8,036 nt of DNA from Lentzea sp. (GCA_030146905.1 JASLAV010000646.1:1-8036); one strand, 5' to 3'. Numbered from the stretch's first letter, positions 1 to 6,704 are shown. Notes: a model not told the origin generated them from the letters alone. Numbers and translations: made by a program.

Positions 1-2
1 CC

Positions 3-86
3 GGGCACATGGACGTGATCACGCCCGGCACCGAGGCGTGGGAGCGGTGCCGCGCGGCTGCCGGGCGGCTTGCGCGCGGCTGCTAG
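3..86 (+). CDS. 3' end of an unidentified upstream gene (partial)
   Basis: An open frame enters from the left edge and ends at TAG 84-86. It gives 27 residues that begin GHMDVITPGTEAW and end RLARGC. The composition looks like the C-terminus of a real protein, and its stop lies 9 bp before the GTG of the TetR gene, the spacing of co-transcribed actinobacterial genes. The other two plus frames are less convincing: one stops at position 18, and the other reads as an Arg/Cys-rich shadow. I do not recognise the family from so short a piece, so no function is proposed. Confidence 0.5.
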   Translation, partial: GHMDVITPGTEAWERCRAAAGRLARGC

Positions 87-95
87 AAAGGGTCG

Positions 96-686
96 GTGCC
101 GAAGGTTGTCGACCACGAGGAACGCCGCCGCGAACTCGCTGAAGCCGTCTGGCGCATCGTGCGGCGCGACGGGATCGACCACGCGTCCGTGCGTGCTGTC
201 GCTGCCGAGTCCGGGTGGTCGAGCGGGTCGTTGCGCCACTACTTCCCGACCCAGGACGCGTTGCTCGGGTTCGCCATGGAGCTCGCGTACCGGAGGTTCC
301 TCGCGCGGCTGGAGAAGATCGACACCTCGGTCGGCAACCGGGAGCTGCTGAGGGCCATCGCCCACGAGCTGCTCGCGCTGGACGATGAACGGCGCGTGGA
401 GGCCGCGGTGCTGTTGTCATTCCTGCCGCGGGCGATGGTCGAGCCGTCGTTGCATGAGATGGAGCGCTACGGCACGCGTGAGCTGTACAGCGGGGTCGCG
501 CGTGTCTTCGCCGCCGCACAGGAGGCCGGTGAGCTGCGGGAAGGCGTGGTGCCGATGAAGGCGGCGCGGCGGCTCGTCGTGCTGATCGACGGGCTCAACA
601 TCCACCACGGGCTCGGGCCGGACGAGCTGACGGCCGACGACATGGTCGAGGCCGTCGACGAGCAGCTGGACGCCTTCTTCGCCTAA
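96..686 (+). CDS. TetR/AcrR family transcriptional regulator, BetI-like C-terminal domain
   Basis: The product is a 196-residue DNA-binding regulator, the usual length for TetR repressors. The N-terminal part (residues 6-55) is a classic TetR helix-turn-helix: a first helix rich in Arg/Glu, then SVRAVAAESGWSSGSLRHYF at about 31-50, with the family's 'G-(S/T)-(L/I)-Y/R-x-Y/H-F' recognition helix ending. Residues about 83-196 form the all-helical ligand and dimer domain; its end (LIDGLNIHHGLGPDELTADD, about 163-182) resembles the BetI-type C-terminal family. The start is GTG 96, preceded by a purine-rich AGAAAGGG at 85-92 with short spacing. The HIT gene begins 9 bp after the stop, so the two are probably co-transcribed. 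The ligand and target are unknown; many such genes control a neighbour, here possibly the unidentified upstream gene. No clear operator palindrome is visible in the short upstream stretch. Confidence 0.9.
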   Translation: MPKVVDHEERRRELAEAVWRIVRRDGIDHASVRAVAAESGWSSGSLRHYFPTQDALLGFAMELAYRRFLARLEKIDTSVGNRELLRAIAHELLALDDERRVEAAVLLSFLPRAMVEPSLHEMERYGTRELYSGVARVFAAAQEAGELREGVVPMKAARRLVVLIDGLNIHHGLGPDELTADDMVEAVDEQLDAFFA

Positions 687-695
687 CGTCGGGGC

Positions 696-1013
696 ATGTC
701 CTGTTTGTTCTGCCGGATCGCCGGCGGTGAGGTTCCCGCGACTGTCGTGCACGAGACCGAGACGACGCTGGCGTTCCGCGACATCCAGCCCAAAGCGCCG
801 GTGCACGTGCTGCTCATCCCGCGCGAGCACGTGCCGGACGCCGTCGACCTGACCGGCGACCAGCTCGGTGACCTCTTCGCCGCCGCGAAGGAGGTCGCCG
901 AGGCCGAGGGCGTGGCCGAGTCGGGCTACCGGTTGCTGTTCAACACCGGGCCGGACAGCGGTCAGGAGGTCTTCCACGCCCACCTGCACCTGCTGGGCGG
1001 AAAACGCCTCTAG
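696..1013 (+). CDS. HIT family protein (HINT-like nucleotide hydrolase)
   Basis: This 105-residue protein belongs to the histidine-triad superfamily, whose HINT branch hydrolyses nucleoside phosphoramidates and similar nucleotide adducts in the cytosol. The signature HAHLHLL lies at 94-100 with H94, H96 and H98; by family knowledge the middle His (H96) is the nucleophile. The N-terminus has MSCLFCRI with C3 and C6, the CxxC typical of zinc-binding HINT proteins, and H37/H45 sit in the conserved segment APVHVLLIPREHV. FNTGPDSGQEV (82-92) is the conserved loop before the triad. The length is normal for the family. The ATG lies 9 bp after the TetR stop with only a weak GGGG directly before it, so translation may be coupled to the upstream gene. 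The TAG (1011-1013) overlaps the stop of the convergent acetyltransferase gene. A HIT gene commonly sits just before phoH in actinobacteria; here two minus-strand genes separate them. Confidence 0.95.
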   Translation: MSCLFCRIAGGEVPATVVHETETTLAFRDIQPKAPVHVLLIPREHVPDAVDLTGDQLGDLFAAAKEVAEAEGVAESGYRLLFNTGPDSGQEVFHAHLHLLGGKRL

Positions 1014-1810
1014 CCGAGGGCTTGGAGCAGGGGAGCGCGGTAGCGGGAGCGGTCACCGGGCAGCTTCTCGGCACCCCTGACCATCCAGGTGGCCGGGCCC
1101 CACGACTCCAGACCGTGCTCGCGGACGAACGCGATCACCTCCGGGTCGTGCACGTCGACGCGCACGCTCGGGACGCCGGCCGCGCAGTCGGCGATGAGCG
1201 CGCACGTGTCGGCCTCGGTGTCCGCGATGATCGGGCCGATGAGCATCCGCTGGTCGCGGACCTGCCACGTGCCGGCGACACCGTGGTCGGAGATCCGGAT
1301 GGTGCCCATCGCGAGCAACGACTCCCACAGGTACGGCCGCGTGATGCCCGTGACCTTGATGTCCAGGGCGACGACGTCGTCGAGGTCGGCCGCCGTCGCG
1401 ATGCGCGACACACCGGCCGGTGGCCCGGTGAAGGTGCCCGCGTGGATGTCGGTGAAGCCGACGGCGTGGAAGCCCAGCTGCTCGTACAGCGGACGCCCCA
1501 TGTCCGTCGCGAACAACGTCGAGACGTCCGAGTCCAGCACGTGGGACACCAGGCGCCGGGCGTGACCCCGACGCGCGGCGCGCTCCGCGACCAGCACCAT
1601 GCTGATCGACGCGAGCTCCGGGTAGCGCGTCACGATCGTCGTGCCGACGAGGCCCTGCTCGTCGAACAGCCCCCAGCCCTCGCCGTGCGTGAGCAGGAAC
1701 TCCCACTTCTTCTCCTCGCGCGGCCACGACCGGCTTTCCGCCAGGTCGGAGCACGCGGGGATGTCGTCCAGTTCAAGTTGTCGCAGTTCGAGTTGTCGCA
1801 GTTCCAACAC
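1010..1810 (-). CDS. GNAT family N-acetyltransferase with YitH-like C-terminal domain (downstream paralogue)
   Basis: The product (up to 266 residues) transfers an acetyl group from acetyl-CoA to an unknown acceptor. The GNAT fold spans about 8-135: GLVGTTIV (53-60), the acetyl-CoA pyrophosphate loop RRGHA (80-84), and LYEQLGFHAVG (108-118), the usual GNAT C-terminal signature. Residues about 136-266 form a second domain (LDDVVALDIKVTG, then MLIGPIIADTEAD at 189-201) that resembles the YitH/HolE-type acetyltransferase C-terminal domain. It is a paralogue of the gene at 1821-2609: both end GDR-x-RY-x-AP-x3-ALG and align along their length. The start is uncertain. GTG 1808-1810 follows a GGGGGA by 3 nt, which is close. 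TTG 1805-1807 is better spaced and gives MELRQ, matching VEIRS of the paralogue. The first codons contain a 15-bp tandem repeat (LELRQ LELRQ). The gene follows its paralogue by 10 bp and is surely co-transcribed with it. Confidence 0.88.
   Translation of the reverse strand: MLELRQLELRQLELDDIPACSDLAESRSWPREEKKWEFLLTHGEGWGLFDEQGLVGTTIVTRYPELASISMVLVAERAARRGHARRLVSHVLDSDVSTLFATDMGRPLYEQLGFHAVGFTDIHAGTFTGPPAGVSRIATAADLDDVVALDIKVTGITRPYLWESLLAMGTIRISDHGVAGTWQVRDQRMLIGPIIADTEADTCALIADCAAGVPSVRVDVHDPEVIAFVREHGLESWGPATWMVRGAEKLPGDRSRYRAPLLQALG
1771..1805 (-). repeat. 15-bp in-frame tandem repeat at the start of the GNAT gene
   Basis: Two nearly identical 15-bp units, 1771-1785 and 1786-1800 (gttcRagttgtcgca, one mismatch), are followed by a partial third (gttcc, 1801-1805). 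Read on the minus strand they encode LELRQ LELRQ LEL. The unit length is a multiple of three, so the frame is kept. The paralogue has a single VEIRSLRVED at this place, so one copy is probably a recent slippage duplication. Confidence 0.85.
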
Positions 1811-1813
1811 GGT

Positions 1814-1819
1814 TCCCCC
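1814..1819 (-). promoter_or_regulatory. Ribosome binding site of the downstream GNAT gene
   Basis: On the minus strand the gap between the two GNAT genes reads GGGGGA (1819 to 1814), then AACC, then GTG. Only 3 nt separate it from GTG 1810, while TTG 1807 would be spaced 6 nt. The site therefore supports translation starting here but favours TTG slightly as the true first codon. Confidence 0.5.
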
Positions 1820-1820
1820 G

Positions 1821-2609
1821 TCATCCCAGCGCGAGCGACGCGGGCGCGAAATACCGCCCGCGGTCCCCGCCGACGTCCTCGACGCCGTGCACCATCAGCG
1901 CGCAGCCCCCGCGCACCTCGAAACCCCTGCTCAGCAGGAACTCCGCCACGTCCTGGTCGCTCACGTCCACGCGGACCCGGCCGGCTCCGGCGGCCACGTC
2001 GACGATCATCTCGCACGCCGCCGAGGCGTTCGGCGCCACGAGCGGACCGATGACCAACATCTCATCGTTGCGCCGCGTGCAGACGAAGCCGTCGTTCGCC
2101 ATGTGAGCTGTGTAGGAGGAGGACGAACCGAACACGTGCGCCCAGAACGCCTTCCGCGTGAACCCGCTCGCCGCCTTGTCCATCGCCACCACCGAGGGCA
2201 GGTCATCGGGCGTGGCGAGTCGCGTCACGCCGGTCGCCGAACCGTCGAGTTCGCCGTGGTGAGCAGAGGCACGCCCGACCGGGTGAAAGCCGAGCCGCTC
2301 GTACAGCGGCTCACCCATCGCGGTCGCGTACAGCACCGACGGACCGGTGGCCAGCACATGGGACACCAACGCGGTCGCGACGCCGCGCCGACCGGCCCGC
2401 GAACCGACCAGGACACCGCTGATGGCCTGCATTTCGGCATACGGCGTGACCAGGGTCGTGCCGAGCAACCCGGTCTCGTCGAAGGCTCCGTAACCGGGTC
2501 CGAGTGCCAGCAGCACCTCCCACTGAGCGGGCGTCCAGCTCCAACCCCGGTCGGTCACGAGCTTCATGCACTCGGGTACGTCCTCGACACGGAGGCTGCG
2601 AATCTCCAC
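1821..2609 (-). CDS. GNAT family N-acetyltransferase with YitH-like C-terminal domain (upstream paralogue)
   Basis: From GTG 2609 the product is 262 residues. It has the same architecture as the next gene: a GNAT domain with TGLLGTTLV (46-54), the acetyl-CoA loop RRGVA (73-77) and LYERLGFHPVG (102-112). A YitH-like C-terminal domain follows, with VVAMDKAASGFTRKAFW (140-156) and LVIGPLVAPNASAA (185-198). The substrate is unknown. GTG 2609 was chosen because VEIRSLRVEDVPECMK aligns with the GNAT N-terminus of the paralogue. The frame stays open to 2741, but that would overlap the phoH start and add 44 residues with no GNAT character. No good Shine-Dalgarno precedes GTG 2609, so the start remains uncertain; ATG 2651 is an alternative. 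The gene is divergent from phoH and heads a two-gene minus-strand unit. An in-place duplication of one gene is the simplest origin of the pair. Confidence 0.87.
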   Translation of the reverse strand: MEIRSLRVEDVPECMKLVTDRGWSWTPAQWEVLLALGPGYGAFDETGLLGTTLVTPYAEMQAISGVLVGSRAGRRGVATALVSHVLATGPSVLYATAMGEPLYERLGFHPVGRASAHHGELDGSATGVTRLATPDDLPSVVAMDKAASGFTRKAFWAHVFGSSSSYTAHMANDGFVCTRRNDEMLVIGPLVAPNASAACEMIVDVAAGAGRVRVDVSDQDVAEFLLSRGFEVRGGCALMVHGVEDVGGDRGRYFAPASLALG

Positions 2610-2614
2610 AGCTC

Positions 2615-2634
2615 GTGAGCACACACGGTGAGCA
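2615..2634. repeat. Direct repeat GTGAGCA x2 in the divergent intergenic region
   Basis: The heptamer GTGAGCA occurs at 2615-2621 and again at 2628-2634, 13 bp apart start to start. The first copy is part of a short imperfect palindrome, GCTCGTGAGC (2611-2620). The site lies just upstream of the GNAT start and about 80 bp before phoH, a reasonable place for a regulator to bind. It is short enough to be chance. Confidence 0.25.
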
Positions 2635-2640
2635 ATCCGG

Positions 2641-2669
2641 TAGCCACTCATTTTCGGCCGGACTAGCAT
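2641..2669 (+). promoter_or_regulatory. Candidate sigma-70-type promoter for the phoH operon
   Basis: TAGCCA (2641-2646, four of six to TTGACA) is followed after 17 bp by TAGCAT (2664-2669, fits TAnnnT). Transcription would begin near 2676, leaving a leader of about 37 nt before the GTG at 2713. The region is the only gap of real size upstream of phoH and the best place for the operon promoter. The match is moderate and was found by eye. Confidence 0.35.
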
Positions 2670-2692
2670 CGACGCCACCAGATCCGAGCGAC

Positions 2693-2698
2693 AGGAAG
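2693..2698 (+). promoter_or_regulatory. Possible ribosome binding site of phoH
   Basis: AGGAAG at 2693-2698 is the best purine tract before the phoH GTG (2713), but the 14-nt spacing is long. GGCCGGGG (2701-2708) is nearer but a poorer match. No better in-frame start codon is visible between them, so GTG 2713 is kept. Confidence 0.35.
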
Positions 2699-2712
2699 CA
2701 GGCCGGGGCCAC

Positions 2713-4842
2713 GTGGCCGACGAAACACAGCAGAGCAACAAGGAAGGTCAGTCCCGGTTCGCCGTGCCCGATGGTGCGGTGCTCAGCCTGCTGGGGTCGC
2801 GCGACGAGAACCTCCGCCTCGTGGAGGAGCTGCTCGACGCCGACGTCCACGTGCGCGGGAACGAGATCACCTTGTCCGGCGACCCCGCCGACGTGGCCTT
2901 CGCCGAACGCGTCTTCACCGAGCTCGTCACGCTCGCGAGCCGCGGCCAGTCCATCGACCAGCACGCCGTGCGGCGCGTCGTGGCGATGCTGAGCGCGAAC
3001 GAGGCGGAGTCGCCCGCGGAGGTGCTGAGCCTCGACATCGTGAGCCGCCGCGGCCGCACCATCAGGCCGAAGACGCTGAACCAGAAGCACTACGTCGACG
3101 CGATCGACAAGAACACCGTCGTGTTCGGCATCGGCCCCGCCGGCACCGGCAAGACCTACCTCGCCATGGCCAAGGCCGTGCAGGCGCTGCAGGCCAAGCA
3201 GGTCAACCGGATCATCCTGACCCGCCCTGCCGTCGAGGCCGGCGAGCGGCTCGGCTACCTGCCGGGCACGTTGTACGACAAGATCGACCCGTACCTGCGC
3301 CCGCTCTACGACGCGCTGCACGACATGGTCGACCCGGAGTCGATCCCGCGCCTCACGCAGGCGGGCACGATCGAGGTCGCACCCCTCGCATACATGCGTG
3401 GCCGCGCGCAGCCGATCTTCACCCCCGTCCTGACCCCTGACGGCTACCGCCCGATCGGATCGCTGCAGGTCGGTGACCTCGTCATCGGCTCCAACGGTGA
3501 GCCGACCCCGGTGCTAGGCGTGTACCCGCAGGGTGAGAAGGACGTCTACCGGGTCACCGCCCAGGACGGCTCCTCGACGCTCGCGTGTGGGGAACACCTC
3601 TGGACGGTGCGCACGGCGTCCGACCGCCGCCGGAACAAGCCGTGGCGCGTGCTCGAGACGAACGAGATGATCGGCAAGCTGCGGGCCGCGCACGCCCGGC
3701 GCTACGAGCTTCCGCTGCTCAGCGCGCCGGTGTGCCTGCCGGAACGCGAAGTGCCGATGAACCCGTACGCACTCGGCCTGCTCCTCGGTGACGGCTGCAT
3801 CACGGGCTCCACGACGCCGTCGTTCTCCACCGCCGACCCGTCGCTCGCCTTCGCCCTCCAGGTGGCGCTCGAGCCGATCGCGGTGATGAAGAAGAACCAG
3901 GTCGACTACACGCTGAACCGCGTGAAGGCGCCGGGGGACGTGGTGACCCTGGAGAACCCGGTGACCGGGGTGATGCGGAAGCTGGGCCTGCACGGCACCC
4001 GGTCGCACACCAAGTTCGTGCCAGAGCTCTACCTGCGGAACAGCGCCGAGGTCCGGCTGGCCGTTCTCCAGGGTCTGCTCGACACCGACGGCGGTCCGGT
4101 CACCCAGGCCGGACGCACGTGCCGCATCCAGTACACGACGACGTCGGAACAGCTGCGGGACGGCGTGGTCGAACTGGTCCGGTCACTCGGTGGCGTCGCC
4201 TACTGGCGTTGCCGTCCCGCTGAGGGGCGGAAGCCCGGGATGGCGAAGGGACGTGAGGTCGGCTACCGCCACGACGCCTTCGTCCTCGACATCCGGCTGC
4301 CCCAGGGCGTCGAGCCGTTCCGGCTCAAGCGCAAGCGGGAGAAGTACCACGCAGCCGGTGGTGGCGGGCGTCCGATGCGGTTCATCGACAGCATCGAGCC
4401 CGCCGGCCGGACGGAGACGGTGTGCATCCAGGTGGCGGCGCAGGACTCCCTGTACGTCACCGAGGACTACCTCCTGACGCACAACACGCTCAATGACGCG
4501 TTCATCATCCTCGACGAGGCGCAGAACACGACTCCCGAGCAGATGAAGATGTTCCTCACGCGCCTGGGCTTCGGCTCGAAGGTCGTCGTCACGGGTGACA
4601 TCACCCAGGTCGACCTGCCCGGCGGGCAGCGCAGCGGTCTGAGGGTCGTCAGGGACATCCTCGAAGGTGTCGACGACGTGCACTTCTCGGTGCTGACCAG
4701 CCAGGACGTGGTGCGCCACACCCTGGTCGGCGACATCGTCGACGCGTACGAGAAGTGGCAGGTCCAGCAGGACGTCCTGGACCAGGACGGGCCACACCAC
4801 GGACCCGGTGCACGCCGGGGGAACCAGCGCCGGGGACGATAG
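2713..4842 (+). CDS. phoH: PhoH-like/YbeZ P-loop ATPase precursor containing an intein
   Basis: The gene encodes a 709-residue precursor. Removing the intein (residues 232-591) leaves 349 residues, the normal size of actinobacterial PhoH-like proteins. PhoH/YbeZ is a cytosolic P-loop ATPase linked to RNA metabolism and, with YbeY, to rRNA maturation. Residues about 20-85 form the small N-terminal domain. Walker A is GPAGTGKT (141-148), followed by [15 protein letters not shown], typical of the family. The N-extein ends [11 protein letters not shown] (221-231) and the C-extein resumes with [16 protein letters not shown] (592 on), with Walker B ILDEAQ at 599-604. [14 protein letters not shown] (625 on) is the conserved sensor segment, and the tail is basic ([10 protein letters not shown]). 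Without splicing, Walker A and B are 360 residues too far apart, so the precursor should be inactive. Neither extein contains a cysteine. The start is GTG 2713. ybeY begins 5 bp after the stop, so the two are co-transcribed. Confidence 0.95.
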   Translation: MADETQQSNKEGQSRFAVPDGAVLSLLGSRDENLRLVEELLDADVHVRGNEITLSGDPADVAFAERVFTELVTLASRGQSIDQHAVRRVVAMLSANEAESPAEVLSLDIVSRRGRTIRPKTLNQKHYVDAIDKNTVVFGIGPAGTGKTYLAMAKAVQALQAKQVNRIILTRPAVEAGERLGYLPGTLYDKIDPYLRPLYDALHDMVDPESIPRLTQAGTIEVAPLAYMRGRAQPIFTPVLTPDGYRPIGSLQVGDLVIGSNGEPTPVLGVYPQGEKDVYRVTAQDGSSTLACGEHLWTVRTASDRRRNKPWRVLETNEMIGKLRAAHARRYELPLLSAPVCLPEREVPMNPYALGLLLGDGCITGSTTPSFSTADPSLAFALQVALEPIAVMKKNQVDYTLNRVKAPGDVVTLENPVTGVMRKLGLHGTRSHTKFVPELYLRNSAEVRLAVLQGLLDTDGGPVTQAGRTCRIQYTTTSEQLRDGVVELVRSLGGVAYWRCRPAEGRKPGMAKGREVGYRHDAFVLDIRLPQGVEPFRLKRKREKYHAAGGGGRPMRFIDSIEPAGRTETVCIQVAAQDSLYVTEDYLLTHNTLNDAFIILDEAQNTTPEQMKMFLTRLGFGSKVVVTGDITQVDLPGGQRSGLRVVRDILEGVDDVHFSVLTSQDVVRHTLVGDIVDAYEKWQVQQDVLDQDGPHHGPGARRGNQRRGR
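3406..4485 (+). other. Class 3 intein with LAGLIDADG homing endonuclease, in phoH
   Basis: This in-frame insert of 360 codons (precursor residues 232-591) self-splices from PhoH. Its edges are set by the uninterrupted family sequence MRGR-TLNDAF. It begins Ala232-Gln-Pro, so the usual Cys/Ser1 nucleophile is absent. Block B has GEHLW with H295 and W297 (position B:12). Block F has TVCIQV with C571 (F:4). Block G is LLTHN with T589, H590, N591, then +1 Thr592. W, C and T at these places are the WCT triad of class 3 inteins, in which the block F Cys attacks the N-terminal splice bond directly. The splicing half [14 protein letters not shown] is typical Hint. The homing endonuclease lies between, with dodecapeptides ALGLLLGDG (353-361, D360) and LQGLLDTDG (452-460, D459), and a block D-like KFVP (434-437). 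No stop or frameshift is seen. All six cysteines of the precursor (292, 341, 362, 470, 500, 571) are in the intein. Confidence 0.95.
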
Positions 4843-4847
4843 GCGCC

Positions 4848-5408
4848 GTGAGCATCGAGATCGCCAACGAGTCGGGTGTCGGAGTCGACGAGGGTTCCAT
4901 CGTCTCCGCCGCCCGGTTCGCCCTGGACCGCATGGGCGTGAGCCCGCTGGCCGAGCTGTCCGTCCTGCTCGTCGAACTGGACGTGATGGCGGACCTGCAC
5001 GAGCGCTGGATGGACCTGCCGGGGCCCACGGACGTCATGGCCTTCCCCATGGACGAGCTGGACTCCGCGCGCCGGCCCGACGCCGCGGGACTCGGTCCCG
5101 CGTTGCTCGGGGACATCGTGCTGTGCCCGGCGTTCGCCAAGGACCAGGCCAAGAAGGCGGGCCACGGCCTGCTGGACGAGCTGCACCTGCTGACCGTGCA
5201 CGGAGTGCTGCACCTGCTCGGCTACGACCACGCCGAGCCGGCTGAGGAACGTGAGATGTTCACGCTGCAGAACCGCATCCTCGCGGACTTCCGCAACGCG
5301 CGTGACGAGGCCGAACGGGCCGCGCTCCAGCGCAGCACGGACGACAAGGTGCTCGGTGCCGTCGGCCTGGACGAGCAGAGGCCTCTGCAGCACCCAGAAG
5401 AAGACTGA
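4848..5408 (+). CDS. ybeY: YbeY endoribonuclease / rRNA maturation factor
   Basis: The 186-residue product is the zinc-dependent single-strand endoribonuclease YbeY, needed for 16S rRNA 3'-end maturation and 70S quality control. The defining motif H-x3-H-x5-H is present as [11 protein letters not shown] at 118-128, with zinc ligands H118, H122 and H128. Two other family segments are in place: [11 protein letters not shown] (60-70, the 'TDVLSFP' block) and GDIVLC (88-93). Residues about 150-186 form an acidic and charged C-terminal tail beyond the catalytic domain, common in actinobacterial versions. GTG 4848 was chosen because SIEIANE is the usual beginning of the family in these bacteria, and GGGGA (4832-4836) lies about 11 nt upstream. 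An upstream in-frame start at 4755 would overlap phoH by almost 90 bp and adds a Pro/Arg-rich shadow. The gene follows phoH by 5 bp; YbeY and the PhoH-like YbeZ are known partners. Confidence 0.96.
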   Translation: MSIEIANESGVGVDEGSIVSAARFALDRMGVSPLAELSVLLVELDVMADLHERWMDLPGPTDVMAFPMDELDSARRPDAAGLGPALLGDIVLCPAFAKDQAKKAGHGLLDELHLLTVHGVLHLLGYDHAEPAEEREMFTLQNRILADFRNARDEAERAALQRSTDDKVLGAVGLDEQRPLQHPEED

Positions 5409-5414
5409 CGCGAC

Positions 5415-6704
5415 ATGAGCGCGAACCCCGCCAGTGTGATCGTGCTGGCCGTCTTGCTCGTGCTCGTCGCCGGTGTCTTCGCGTGTGTGGACGCCGCGCT
5501 TGGCACCGTGTCCCGCGCACGGGTGGAGTCACTGCAACGGCAGGGGCGGTGGGGGACCGGGCAGCTGCTTCAGGTCCTCAACGACCGGCCACGGCACGTC
5601 AACCTGTTGTTGCTGCTGCGCCTGGCCTGCGAGATGTCGGCCGCGGTGCTGGTCACGACGGTGTTCCTGGACTACGTGCAACAGGACTGGGTCGCCGTCC
5701 TGTACTCGTGCCTGAGCATGCTCATCGTGTCGTACGTGCTCGTCGGTGTCGGACCGCGCACCATCGGCCGTCAGCACCCGTACGGCGTGTCGCTGCTCGC
5801 GGCGGGCACGGTCCGGCAGCTCGGCCGGGTGCTCGGGCCGCTGTCCAAGCTGCTGATCCTCATCGGCAACGCGATCACGCCCGGCAAGGGCTTCCGCGAG
5901 GGCCCGTTCAGCTCCGAGGTGGAGTTGCGGGAGCTCGTCGACATGGCGCAGGAACGCGGCGTCGTGGACGAGGGCGAGCGCGAGATGATCCACTCGGTGT
6001 TCGAGCTGGGTGACACCATCGCCCGCGAGATCATGGTGCCGCGCACCGAGATCGTGTGGATCGAGCAGGCCAAGTCGCTGCGGCAGGCGCTCGCGCTGTC
6101 GTTGCGCACCGGCTACACCCGCGTCCCGGTGATCGGCGAGAGCGTCGACGACGTGCTCGGCGTGGTGAACCTCAAGGACCTGATGCGGGCCACGCTCGCC
6201 GACGGCGAGGACCCGAAGACCGTCTCCGAGCTGATGCTCCCGACGACCTTCATCCCCGACTCGAAGCCGATCGCCGACCTGCTGCGCGAGATGCAGGTGT
6301 CCCGCAAGCACATGGCGATCGTCGTCGACGAGTACGGCGGCACCGCGGGCCTGCTCACGATCGAGGACATCCTCGAGGAGATCGTCGGCGAGATCACCGA
6401 CGAGTCCGACACCGACGACCGGCCGCCGGTCGAGCACCTCGACGACGGCGCGGTGCGGGTCAGCGCGCGCCTGCCGGTGGACGACCTGGACGCGCTGTTC
6501 GGCACCGAGCTCGATGACCACGAGGTCGAGACCGTCGGCGGCCTGCTCGCGCAACGGCTCGGGCGCGTCCCGCTGCCCGGCACCGAGGCCGAGATCGCCG
6601 GTCTGCGCATGCGCGCGGAGGGCGGCAAGGACGAACGGGGCCGCATCCGCGTCACGACCGTGCTCGTGCGTCCCGTGCAGAAGGAGAACGAAGAAGATGA
6701 GTGA
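5415..6704 (+). CDS. Hemolysin C/CorC-family membrane protein with CNNM (DUF21) and CBS domains
   Basis: This 429-residue inner-membrane protein has three parts. The N-terminal DUF21/CNNM region carries hydrophobic spans at about 5-29, 62-88, 92-113 and a weaker one near 124-154. A CBS pair follows (about 206-264 and 271-328), framed by the conserved EREMIHSVFELGDTIAREIM (188-207) and VDEYGGTAGLLTIEDILEEI (304-323). The CorC_HlyC transporter-associated domain lies at about 345-418 and ends in an acidic tail. Family members are tied to Mg2+/Co2+ export or homeostasis; the hemolysin name is historical. The length is close to the mycobacterial homologue in the same operon. ATG 5415 lies 6 bp after the ybeY stop, with GAAGAAG (5396-5402) upstream. 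The 3' end overlaps the next gene by 8 bp (6697-6704), so translation is probably coupled. Substrate and direction of transport cannot be read from the sequence. Confidence 0.93.
   Translation: MSANPASVIVLAVLLVLVAGVFACVDAALGTVSRARVESLQRQGRWGTGQLLQVLNDRPRHVNLLLLLRLACEMSAAVLVTTVFLDYVQQDWVAVLYSCLSMLIVSYVLVGVGPRTIGRQHPYGVSLLAAGTVRQLGRVLGPLSKLLILIGNAITPGKGFREGPFSSEVELRELVDMAQERGVVDEGEREMIHSVFELGDTIAREIMVPRTEIVWIEQAKSLRQALALSLRTGYTRVPVIGESVDDVLGVVNLKDLMRATLADGEDPKTVSELMLPTTFIPDSKPIADLLREMQVSRKHMAIVVDEYGGTAGLLTIEDILEEIVGEITDESDTDDRPPVEHLDDGAVRVSARLPVDDLDALFGTELDDHEVETVGGLLAQRLGRVPLPGTEAEIAGLRMRAEGGKDERGRIRVTTVLVRPVQKENEEDE
6681..6686 (+). promoter_or_regulatory. Ribosome binding site inside the CorC gene for the deaminase-like gene
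   Basis: AAGGAG at 6681-6686 is one of the strongest Shine-Dalgarno sequences in the window and is 10 nt from ATG 6697. It lies in the last codons of the CBS/CorC gene and fixes the start of the overlapping downstream gene at 6697. Confidence 0.75.

Noticed and set aside
1..28. CCGGGC...GCCCGG inverted repeat at the left edge
   Set aside because: The 6-bp arms with a 16-nt loop lie in the coding end of the upstream gene; such pairs are frequent by chance in high-GC DNA.
996..1008. GGCG-GAAAA-CGCC hairpin at the end of the HIT gene as a terminator
   Set aside because: The stem is only 4 bp, lies within coding sequence and has no T-tract on either strand.
1022..2053. 343-residue plus-strand open frame opposite the GNAT genes
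   Set aside because: Its composition is dominated by Arg, Asp and Pro, with no recognisable motif, whereas the minus strand encodes two clear acetyltransferases.
2610..2741. N-terminal extension of the upstream GNAT gene to 2741
   Set aside because: It would overlap the phoH start, adds 44 residues with no match to the paralogue, and covers the only likely promoter region.
3406..4485. Reading the PhoH insert as a class 1 or class 2 intein
   Set aside because: Class 1 needs Cys or Ser as first residue, but this begins with Ala. Class 2 (KlbA-type) starts with Ala but uses a +1 Cys; here +1 is Thr, and the W-C-T triad is complete.
4467..5393. 308-residue minus-strand open frame opposite phoH and ybeY
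   Set aside because: It is the antisense shadow of conserved PhoH and YbeY motifs and has no domain character.
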